A stretch of DNA of 64,000 nucleotides, taken from Gordius sp. MW1. Taxonomy: Eukaryota > Nematomorpha > Gordioida > Gordea > Gordiidae. Of the stretch, positions 53,535-62,779 are shown one piece after another. The notes under the pieces were generated by a model that made no database searches, was not told the origin of the DNA, and saw only the letters and a list, made by a program, of their open reading frames with translations. The position numbers and the translations under genes are program-made. The first letter of the stretch is position 1. Each line of letters starts with the position of its first letter. The DNA lies in NCBI GenBank assembly GCA_964036665.1, contig OZ038531.1, positions 14,570,168-14,634,167 of the forward strand. Reading direction: 5' to 3'.

Positions 53535-55819
53535 CAAAAATTAAGCACTCACGTTGCGATACAACAAACTAATCGCAACAATAAAACGTTGTCTTTTGTC
53601 AAAATGATAGTTCTCGCAGCTTAAAACCTCTTTTCGGAAGTCAATCGAGGATAATGGGATTCTCAAATTGGCTTACATTTATATATTTTTTCATGCTCTT
53701 TCACATAGAATCAAAACCGTATTCGTCCGATGAAAGTTGTTGTTTTCAGACGTGGTTTCTTAGATCCCAAGTAAAAATTTATCAGAATCTAAAAACTATT
53801 ACTTTGAAATCATGTTTCAAAAATTAAGCACGCACGTTGCGATACAACAAACTAATCGCGACAATAAAACGTTGTCTTTTGTCAAAATGATAGTTCTCGC
53901 AGCTTAAAACCTCTTTTCGGAAGTCAATCGAGGATAATAGGATTCTCAAATTGGCTTACTTTTATATATTTTTTCATGCTCTTTCACATAGAATCGAAAA
54001 AAATAAATATTTTTACCTCAAAATTTTTCACATATTTTTCTTCTAACCGTATTCATCTGATGAAAGTTGTCGTTTTCAGACGTGGTTTCTATGATCCCAA
54101 GTAAAAATTTATCGGAATCTAAAAACTATTACTTTGAAATCATGATCGCATAGAGCAGTTTTCAAAAATTAAGCACTCACGTTGCGATACAACAAACTAA
54201 TCGCAACAATAAAACGTTGTCTTTTGTCAAAATGATAGTTCTCGCAGCTTAAAACCTCTTTTCGGAAGTCAATCGAGGATAATAGGATTCTCAAATTGGC
54301 TTACTTTTATATATTTTTTCATGCTCTTTCACATAGAATCGAAAAAATAAATATTTTTACCTCAAAATTTTTCACATGGTTTTCTTTTAACCGTATTCAT
54401 CCGATGAAAGTTGTCGTTTTCAGACGTGGTTTCTATGATCCCAAGTAAAAATTTATCAGAATATAAAAACTATTACTTTGAAATCATGATCGCATAGAGC
54501 AGATTTCAAAAATTAAGCACTCACGTTGCGATACAACAAACTAATCACAACAATATAACGTTGTCTTTTGTCAAAATGATAGTTCTCGCAGCTTAAAACC
54601 TCTTTTCGGAAGTCAATCGAGGATAATAGGATCTCAAATTGGCTTACTTTTATATATTTTTTCATGCTCTTTCACATAGAATTGAAAAAATAAATATTTT
54701 TACCTCAAAATTTTTCACATATTTTTCTTTGAACCGTATTCATCCGATGAAAGTTGTCGTTTTCAGACGTGGTTTCTAAGATCGCAAGTAAAAATTTATC
54801 AGAATCTAAAAACTATTACTTTGAAATCATGATCGCATAGAGCAGTTTTCAAAAATTAAGCACTCACGTTGCGATACAACAAACTAATCACAACAATAAA
54901 ACGTTGTCTTTTGTCAAAATGATAGTTCTCGCAGCTTAAAACCTATTTCGGAAGTCAATAGAGGATAATAGGATTCTCAAATTGGCTTACATTTATATAT
55001 TTTTTCATGCTCTTTCACATAGAATCAAAACCGTATTCATCCGATGAAAGTTGTTGTTTTCAGACGTGGTTTCTTAGATCCCAAGTAAAAATTTATCAGA
55101 ATCTAAAAACTATTACTTTGAAATCATGTTTCAAAAATTAAGCACGCACGTTGCGATACAACAAACTAATCGCGACACTAAAACGTTGTCTTTTGTCAAA
55201 ATGATAGTTCTCGCAGCTTAAAACCTCTTTTCGGAAGTCAATCGAGGATAATAGGATTCTCAAATTGGCTTACTTTTATATATTTTTTCATGCTCTTTCA
55301 CATAGAATCGAAAAAAATAAATATTTTTACCTCAAAATTTTTCACATATTTTTCTTCTAACCGTATTCATCCGATGAAAGTTGTCGTTTTCAGACGTGGT
55401 TTCTATGATCCCAAGTAAAAATTTATCAGAATTAAAAAACTATTACTTTGAAATCATGATGCATAGAGCAGTTTTCAAAAATTAAGCACTCACGTTGCGA
55501 TACAACAAACTAATCACAACAATAAAACGTTGTCTTTTGTCAAAATGATAGTTCTCGCAGCTCAAAACCTATTTCGGAAGTCAATAGAGGATAATAGGAT
55601 TCTCAAATTGGCTTACTTTTATATATTTTTTTATGCTCTTTCACATAAAATCGAAAAAAATAAATATTTTTACCTCAAAATTTTTCATATATTTTACTTT
55701 GAACCGTATTCATCCGATGAAAGTTGTCGTTTTCAGACGTGGTTTCTATGATCCCAAGTAAAACTTTATCAGGATCTAAAAACTATTACTTTGAAATCAT
55801 GATCGCATAGAGCAGTTTT
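53535..55819. repeat. 2,285-bp 7-unit repeat
   Basis: Unit starts 53535(283), 53818, 54163(344), 54507(343), 54850(282), 55132(344), 55476(344). The markers CATCTGATG and CACATGGTTTTC recur at 1,942-bp offset from the previous block. After the extra unit 54507, CGACACTAAAACG and CAGCTCAAAACC recur at 2,285 bp. Unit 54507 (GAGCAGATTTC, AATATAACG, AAGATCGC cassette) is the insertion. The short unit has ATTCGTCCG with TTGTTG. Confidence 0.85.
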
Positions 55820-56445
55820 CAAAAATTAAGCACTCACGTTGCGATACAACAAACTAATCGCAACAATAAAACGTTGTCTTTTGTCAAAATGATAGTTCTC
55901 GCAGCTTAAAACCTCTTTTCGGAAGTCAATCGAGGATAATGGGATTCTCAAATTGGCTTACATTTATATATTTTTTCATGCTCTTTCACATAGAATCAAA
56001 ACCGTATTCGTCCGATGAAAGTTGTTGTTTTCAGACGTGGTTTCTTAGATCCCAAGTAAAATTTATCAGAATCTAAAAACTATTACTTAGAAATCATGTT
56101 TCAAAAATTAAGCACGCACGTTGCGATACAACAAACTAATCGCGACACTAAAACGTTGTCTTTTGTCAAAATGATAGTTCTCGCAGCTTAAAACCTCTTT
56201 TCGGAAGTCAATCGAGGATAATAGGATTCTCAAATTGGCTTACTTTTATATATTTTTTCATGCTCTTTCACATAGAATCGAAAAAAATAAATATTTTTAC
56301 CTCAAAATTTTTCACATATTTTTCTTCTAACCGTATTCATCCGATGAAAGTTGTCGTTTTCAGACGTGGTTTCTATGATCCCAAGTAAAAATTTATCAGA
56401 ATTAAAAAACTATTACTTTGAAATCATGATGCATAGAGCAGTTTT
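55820..56445. repeat. Start of a further copy, short plus G units
   Basis: Unit 55820 (282) repeats 53535 (ATTCGTCCG, TTGTTG) with one A lost in AAAATTTATC. Unit 56102 (344) repeats the CGACACTAAAACG unit 55132 and the ATGATGCATAG end. The five units between them in the 2,285-bp block are absent here. Confidence 0.8.
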
Positions 56446-58442
56446 CAAAAATTAAGCACTCACGTTGCGATACAACAAACTAATCGCAACAATAAAACGT
56501 TGTCTTTTGTCAAAATGATAGTTCTCGCAGCTTAAAACCTTTTTTCGGAAGTCAATCGAGGATAATAGGATTCTCAAATTGGTTTACTTTTATATATTTT
56601 TTCATGCTCTTTCACATAGAATCGAAAAAAATAAATATTTTTACCTCAAAATTTTTCACATATTTTTCTTTGAACCGTATTCATCCGATGAAAGTTGTCG
56701 TTTTCAGACGTGGTTTCTAAGATCGCAAGTAAAAATTTACCAGAATCTAAAAACTATTACTTTGAAATCATGATCGCATAGAGCAGTTCTCAAAAATTAA
56801 GCACTCACGTTGCGATACAACAAACTAATCGCAACAATAAAACGTTGTCTTTTGTCAAAATGATAGTTCTCGCAGCTTAAAACCTCTTTTCGGAAGTCAA
56901 TCGAGGATAATAGGATTCTCAAATTGGCTTACTTTTATATATTTTTTCATGCTCTTTCACATAGAATCGAAAAAATAAATATTTTTACCTCAAAATTTTT
57001 CACATATTTTTCTTTGAACCGTATTCATCCGATGAAAGTTGTCGTTTTCAGACGTGGTTTCTATGATCCCAAGTAAAAATTTATCAGAATATAAAAACTA
57101 TTACTTTGAAATCATGATCGCATAGAGTAGTTTTCAAAAATTAAGCACTCACGTTGCGATACAACAAACTAATCACAACAATATAACGTTGTCTTTTGTC
57201 AAAATGATAGTTCTCGCAGCTTAAAACCTCTTTTCGGAAGTCAATCGAGGATAATAGGATTCTCAAATTGGCTTACTTTTATATATTTTTCTTTCACATA
57301 GAATTGAAAAAATAAATATTTTTACCTCAAAATTTTTCACATATTTTTCTTTGAACCGTATTCATCCGATGAAAGTTGTCGTTTTCAGACGTGGTTTCTA
57401 TGATCCCAAGTAAAAATTTATCAGAATATAAAAACTATTACTTTGAAATCATGATCGCATAGAGCAGTTTTCAAAAATTAAGCACTCACGTTGCGATACA
57501 ACAAACTAATCACAACAGTAAAACGTTGTCTTTTGTCAAAATGATAGTTCTCGCAGCTTAAAACCTATTTCGGAAGTCAATAGAGGATAATAGGATTCTC
57601 AAATTGGCTTACTTTTATATATTTTTTTATGCTCTTTCACATAGAATCGAAAATAATTAATATTTTTGCCTCAAAATTTTTCACATATTTTTCTTTGAAC
57701 CGTATTCATCCGATGAAAGTTGTCGTTTTCAGACGTGGTTTCTACGATCCCAAGTAAAAATTTATGAGAATCTAAAAACTATTACTTTGAAATCATGATC
57801 GCATAGAGCAGTTTTCAAAAATTAAGCACTCACGTTGCGATACAACAAACAAATCGCGACAATAAAACGTTGTCTTTTGTCAAAATGATAGTTCTCGCAG
57901 CTTAAAACCTATTTCGGAAGTCAATAGAGGATAATAGGATTCTCAAATTGGCTTACTTTTATATATTTTTTTATGCTCTTTCACATAGAATTGAAAAAAA
58001 TAAATATTTTTACCTCAAAATTTTTCACATATATTTCTTTGAACCGTATTCATCCGATGAAAGTTGTCGTTTTCAGACGTGGTTTCTATGATCCCAAGTA
58101 AAACTTTATCAGAATCTAAAAACTATTACTTTGAAATCATGATCGCATAGAGCAGTTTTCAAAAATTAAGCACTCACGTTGCGATACAACAAACTAATCG
58201 CAACAATAAAACGTTGTCTTTTGTCAAAATGATAGTTCTCGCAGCTTAAAACCTCTTTTCGGAAGTCAATCGAGGAAAATGGGATTCTAAAATTGGCTTA
58301 CTTTTATATATTTTTTCATGCTCTTTCACATAGAATCAAAACCGTATTCATCCGATGAAAGTTGTCGTTTTCAGACGTGGTTTCTTAGATCCCAAGTAAA
58401 AATTTATCAGAATCTAAAAACTATTACTTGTAAATCATGTTT
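56446..58442. repeat. Mosaic region with A-G family units
   Basis: Unit starts 56446, 56791(344), 57135(337), 57472(344), 57816(344), 58160(283). Unit 56446 has TTGGTTTAC and TTACCAG. Unit 57135 (AATATAACG, as in 54507) lacks 7 bp where TTTTTCATGCTC should be (57290/57291). Unit 57472 has AACAGTAAAACG and GAAAATAATTAATA. Unit 58160 is the last 283-bp unit in the window, with GAGGAAAATGGG. Confidence 0.78.
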
Positions 58443-58785
58443 CAAAAATTAAGCACGCACGTTGCGATACAACAAACTAATCGCGACAATAAAACGTTGT
58501 CTTTTGTCAAAATGATAGTTCTCGCAGCTTAAAACCTCTTTTCGGAAGTCAATCGAGGATAATAGGATTCTCAAATTGGCTTACTTTTATATATTTTTTC
58601 ATGCTCTTTCACATAGAATTGAAAAAATAAATATTTTTACCTCAAAATTTTCACATATTTTTCTTTGAACCGTATTCATCCGATGAAAGTTGTCGTTTTC
58701 AGACGTGGTTTCTATGATCCCAAGTAAAACTTTATCAGAATCTAAAAACTATTACTTTGAAATCATGATCGCATAGAGCAGTTTT

Positions 58786-59083
58786 CAAAAATTAAGCACT
58801 CACGTTGCGATACAACAAACTATTCGCAACAATAAAACGTTGTCTTTTGTCAAAATGATAGTTCTCGCAGCTTAAAACCTCTTTTCGGAAGTCAATCGAG
58901 GATAATGGGATTCTCAAATTGGCTTACTTTTATATATTTTTTCATGCTCTTTCACATAGAATCGAAACCGTATTCATCCGATGAAAGTTGTCGTTTTCAG
59001 ACGTGGTTTCTTAGATCCCAAGTAAAAATTTATCAGAATCTAAAAACTATTACTTTGAAATCATGATCGCATAGAGCAGTTTT
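58786..59083. repeat. 298-bp unit, internal deletion only (G form)
   Basis: Has the 47-bp deletion but keeps the junction segment ATCGCATAGAGCAGT. The deletion junction reads AGAATCGAAACCG, retaining the G found in full-length units. Units of this form also start at 59772 and 63468. Their cassette already has TTAGATCCC, as in the 283-bp class. Confidence 0.85.
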
Positions 59084-60432
59084 CAAAAATTAAGCACTCA
59101 CGTTGCGATACAACAAACTAATCGCAACAATAAAACGTTGTCTTTTATCAAAATGATAGTTCTCGCAGCTTAAAACCTTTTTTCGGAAGTCCATCGAGGA
59201 TAATAGTATTCTCAAATTGGCTTACTTTTATATATTTTCTCATGCTCTCTCACATAGAATCGAAAAAAATAAATATTTTTACCTCAAAACTTTCACATAT
59301 TTTTCTTTGAACCGTATTCATCCGATGAAAGTTGTCGTTTTCAGACGTGGTTTCTAAGATCGCAAGTAAAAATTTATCAGAATCTAAAACTATTACTTTG
59401 AAATCATGATCGCATAGAGCAGTTTTCAAAAATTAAGCACTCACGTTGCGATACAACAAACTAATCGCAACAATAAAACGTTGTCTTTTGTCAAAATGCT
59501 AGTTCTCGCGGCTTAAAACCTCTTTTCGGAAGTCAATCGAGGATAATAGGATTCTCAAATTGGCTTACTTTTATATATTTTTTTATGCTCTTTCACATAC
59601 AATCGAAAAAAATAGATATTTTTACCTCAAAATTTTTCACATATTTTTCTTTGAACCGTATTCATCCGATGAAAGTTGTCGTTTTCAGACGTGGTTTCTC
59701 TGATCCCAAGTAAAAATTTATCAGAATTTAAAAACTATTACTTTGAAATCATGATCGCATAGAGCAGTTTTCAAAAATTAAGCACTCACGTTGCGATACA
59801 ACAAACTATTCGCAACAATAAAACGTTGTCTTTTGTCAAAATGATAGTTCTCGCAGCTTAAAACCTCTTTTCGGAAGTCAATCGAGGATAATGGGATTCT
59901 CAAATTGGCTTACTTTTATATATTTTTTCATGCTCTTTCACATAGAATCGAAACCGTATTCATCCGATGAAAGTTGTCGTTTTTAGACGTGGTTTCTTAG
60001 ATCCCAAGTAAAAATTTAGCAGAATCTAAAAACTATTACTTTGAAATCATGATCGCATAGAGCAGTTTTCAAAAATTAAGCACTCACGTTGCGATACAAC
60101 AAATTAATCGCAACAATAAAACGTTGTCTTTTGTCAAAATGATAGTTCTCGCAGCTTAAAACCTTTTTTCGGAAGTCAATCGAGGATAATAGGATTCTCA
60201 AATTGGCTTACTTTTATATATTTTTTCATGCTCTTTCACATAGAATCAAAAAAAATAAATATTTTTACCTCAAAATTTTTCACATATTTTTCTTTGAACC
60301 GTATTCATCCGATAAAAGTTGTCGTTTTCAGACGTGGTTTCTTAGATCCCAAGTAAAAATTTAGCAGAATCTAAAAACTATTACTTTGAAATCATGATCG
60401 CATAGAGCAGTTTTCAAAAATTAAGCACTTAC

Positions 60433-60459
60433 GTTGCGATACAACAAACTAATCGCAAC
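60433..60459. other. 8-bp perfect inverted repeat in each unit
   Basis: GTTGCGAT, an 11-base spacer, then its exact reverse complement ATCGCAAC. Present in nearly all units at positions 19-26 and 38-45; in the first unit it is at 27-34 and 46-53. Variants break one pair: ATCGCGAC in units that follow a short unit (leaving a T-G pair), GTTGCGAC in the 979/3267/7250 type, ATCACAAC in a frequent type after 27.4 kb. A second possible pairing, ACAAC (27-31) with GTTGT (54-58), overlaps it. It could bind a dimeric protein or extrude as a hairpin; function unknown. Confidence 0.75.
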
Positions 60460-60462
60460 AAT

Positions 60463-60502
60463 AAAACGTTGTCTTTTGTCAAAATGATAGTTCTCGCAGC
60501 TT
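60463..60502. other. Conserved block I of the unit
   Basis: Runs from AAAACGTTGTC through TTCTCGCAGCTT. It is nearly unchanged across the window although other positions differ from unit to unit. Exceptions are confined to related units: TTGTCGCAG in the 2,345-bp HOR (27.5, 29.2, 31.6, 33.9 kb), TTCTGGCAG at 36.95 and 37.64 kb, CAAAGTG at 14.95 and 18.54 kb, GCTAGTTCTCGCGGC at 59.5, 60.8 and 61.2 kb. Uniformity may reflect a bound protein or simply recent homogenisation. Confidence 0.6.
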
Positions 60503-60596
60503 AAAACCTTTTTTCGGAAGTCAATCGAGGATAATAGGATTCTCAAATTGGCTTACTTTTATATATTTTTTCATGCTCTTTCACATAGAATCGAAA

Positions 60597-60643
60597 AAAA
60601 TAAATATTTTTACCTCAAAATTTTTCACATATTTTTCTTTGAA
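60597..60643. other. 47-bp A/T-tract module
   Basis: A run of A7, T5, A4T5 and T5 tracts whose centres lie about 12 bp apart, roughly one helical turn, so the segment may be intrinsically curved. It is exactly the stretch missing from 283- and 298-bp units, where AGAATC(G/A)AAA joins directly to CCGTATTC. The breakpoints share AA, a 2-bp microhomology. The tract pattern is read directly; curvature is inferred. Confidence 0.65.
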
Positions 60644-60653
60644 CCGTATTCAT

Positions 60654-60686
60654 CCGATGAAAGTTGTCGTTTTCAGACGTGGTTTC
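60654..60686. other. Conserved block II of the unit
   Basis: From CCGATGAAAGTTG to ACGTGGTTTC. It is retained in full-length and short units with only scattered single changes: GATAAAAG in some short units, CAATGAAAG in the 2,345-bp HOR, TTCCGACG at 40.8 and 43.1 kb, TTGTAG at 35.76, 37.47 and 42.45 kb, TTGTTG in short units of 48-56 kb. It sits just upstream of the most variable part of the unit. Confidence 0.55.
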
Positions 60687-60723
60687 TATGATCCCAAGTA
60701 AAAATTTATCAGAATCTAAAAAC
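60687..60723. other. Variable cassette that defines unit subtypes
   Basis: Positions 273-309 of the unit carry most subtype markers. First half: ATGATCCC, TTAGATCCC, AATATCGC, AAGATCGC or TTTTAAAGATCGC. Second half: TTATCAGAATCTAA, TTATGAGAATCTAA, TTGATCAGAATC, CAGAATTAAAAAAC, CAGAATATAAAAAC or ACTTTATCAGAATC. These combinations, with CTTTGAACC or CTTCTAACC upstream, are what I used to follow HOR copies and detect hybrid units. Confidence 0.7.
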
Positions 60724-62481
60724 TATTACTTTGAAATCATGATCGCATAGAGCAGTTTTCAAAAATTAAGCACTCACGTTGCGATACAACAAACTAATCG
60801 CAACAATAAAACGTTGTCTTTTGTCAAAATGCTAGTTCTCGCGGCTTAAAACCTCTTTTCGGAAGTCAATCGAGGATAATAGGATTCTCAAATTGGCTTA
60901 CTTTTATATATTTTTTCATTCTCTTTCACATAGAATCGAAAAAAATAAATATTTTTACCTCAAAATTTTTCACATATTTTTCTTTGAACCGTATTCATCC
61001 GATGAAAGTTGTCGTTTTCAGACGTGGTTTCTATGATCCCAAGTAAAAATTTATCAGAATCTAAAAACTATTACTTTGAAATCATGATCGCATAGAGCAG
61101 TTTTCAAAAATTAAGCACTCACGTTGCGATACAACAAACTAATCGCAACAATAAAACGTTGTCTTTTGTCAAAATGCTAGTTCTCGCGGCTTAAAACCTC
61201 TTTTCGGAAGTCAATCGAGGATAATAGGATTCTCAAATTGGCTTACTTTTATATATTTTTTTATGCTCTTTCACTTACAATCGAAAAAAAAAGATATTTT
61301 TACCTCAAAATTTTTCACATATTTTTCTTTGAATCGTATTCATCCGATGAAAGTTGTCGTTTTCAGACGTGGTTTCTCTGATCCCAAGTAAAAATTTATC
61401 AGAATTTAAAAACTATTACTTTGAAATCATGATCGCATAGAGCAGTTTTCAAAAATTAAGCACTCACGTTGCGATACAACAAACTATTCGCAACAATAAA
61501 ACGTTGTCTTTTGTCAAAATGATAGTTCTCGCAGCTTAAAACCTCTTTTCGGAAGTCAATCGAGGATAATAGGATTCTCAAATTGGCTTACTTTTATATA
61601 TTTTTTTATGCTCTTTCACATACAATCGAAAAAAATAGATATTTTTACCTCAAAATTTTTCACATATTTTTCTTTGAACCGTATTCATCCGATGAAAGTT
61701 GTCGTTTTCAGACGTGGTTTCTATGATCCCAAGTAAAATTTATCAGAATTTAAAAACTATTACTTTGAAATCATGATCGCATAGAGCAGTTTTCAAAAAT
61801 TAAGCACTCACGTTGCGATACAACAAACTAATCGCAACAATAAAACGTTGTCTTTTGTCAAAATGATAGTTCTCGCAGCTTAAAACCTCTTTTCGGAAGT
61901 CAATCGAGGATAATAGGATTCTCAAAATGGCTTACTTTTATATATTTTTTCATGCTCTTTCACATAGAATCGAAAAAAATAAATATTTTTACCTCAAAAT
62001 TTTTCACATATTTTCTTTGAACCGTATTCATCCGATGAAAGTTGTCGTTTTCAGACGTGGTTTCTTAGATCCCAAGTAAAAATTTATCAGAACCTAAAAA
62101 CTATTACTTTGAAATCATGATCGCATAGAGCAGTTTTCAAAAATTAAGCACTCACGTTGCGATACAACAAACTAATCGCAACAATAAAACGTTGTCTTTT
62201 GTCAAAATGATAGTTCTCGCAGCTTAAAACCTTTTTTCGGAAGTCAATCGAGGATAATAGTATTCTCAAATTGGCTTACTTTTATATATTTTTTCATGCT
62301 CTCTCACATAGAATCGAAAAAAATAAATATTTTTACCTCAAAACTTTCACATATTTTTCTTTGAACCGTATTCATCCGATGAAAGTTGTCGTTTTCAGAC
62401 GTGGTTTCTATGATCCCAAGTAAAACTTTATCAGAATCTAAAAACTATTACTTTGAAATCATGATCGCATAGAGCAGTTTT

Positions 62482-62779
62482 CAAAAATTAAGCACTCACG
62501 TTGCAATACAACAAACTATTCGCAACAATAAAACGTTGTCTTTTGTCAAAATGATAGTTCTCGCAGCTTAAAACCTCTTTTCGGAAGTCAATCGAGGATA
62601 ATAGGATTCTCAAATTGGCTTACTTTTATATATTTTTTCATGCTCTTTCACATAGAATCAAAACCGTATTCATCCGATGAAAGTTGTCGTTTTCAGACGT
62701 GGTTTCTTAGATCCCAAGTAAAAATTTATCAGAATCTAAAAACTATTACTTTGAAATCATGATCGCATAGAGCAGTTTT
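62482..62779. repeat. 298-bp unit, internal deletion only (A form)
   Basis: Same 47-bp deletion and intact junction segment, but the deletion junction reads AGAATCAAAACCG, as in all 283-bp units. It therefore looks intermediate between the 298-bp G form and the 283-bp class. It also carries TTGCAATAC and AAACTATTCG, private or local variants. Confidence 0.8.

Larger units (their letters stand above)
60415..60759. repeat. Reference full-length 345-bp unit
   Basis: Chosen as close to the apparent consensus; the only oddity noted is CACTTACG for CACTCACG. In unit numbering (C of TTTCAAAAATT = 1): inverted repeat at 19-45; conserved block I at 49-88; T-rich TTTATATATTTTTTC around 144-158; A/T-tract module at 183-229 (absent from short units); conserved block II at 240-272; variable cassette at 273-309; junction segment ATCGCATAGAGCAGT at 328-342 (absent from 283- and 330-bp units). 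The length is near two nucleosome repeats (2 x 172 bp), an interpretation rather than an observation. Confidence 0.9.

Noticed and set aside
60495..60540. CENP-B box
   Set aside because: TTTCGGAAGTCAATCGAGG resembles the start of the motif, but the required A and CGGG positions do not match on either strand.
60554..60575. TATA-like TTTATATATTTTTTC as a promoter, or as a yeast-type replication origin
   Set aside because: It is in every unit, lies in AT-rich sequence, and has no accompanying initiator, gene or conserved second element. No basis for a regulatory call.
60415..60759. tRNA-like or SINE origin with pol III A and B boxes
   Set aside because: No GGTTCGANNCC-like box B and no cloverleaf found on either strand; no poly-A tail or target-site duplication.
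60415..60759. 345-bp unit as an old dimer of a 172-bp monomer
   Set aside because: The halves share only short matches such as GTTGTC and TTTCACATA. No consistent alignment by eye; a formal half-against-half alignment would decide.
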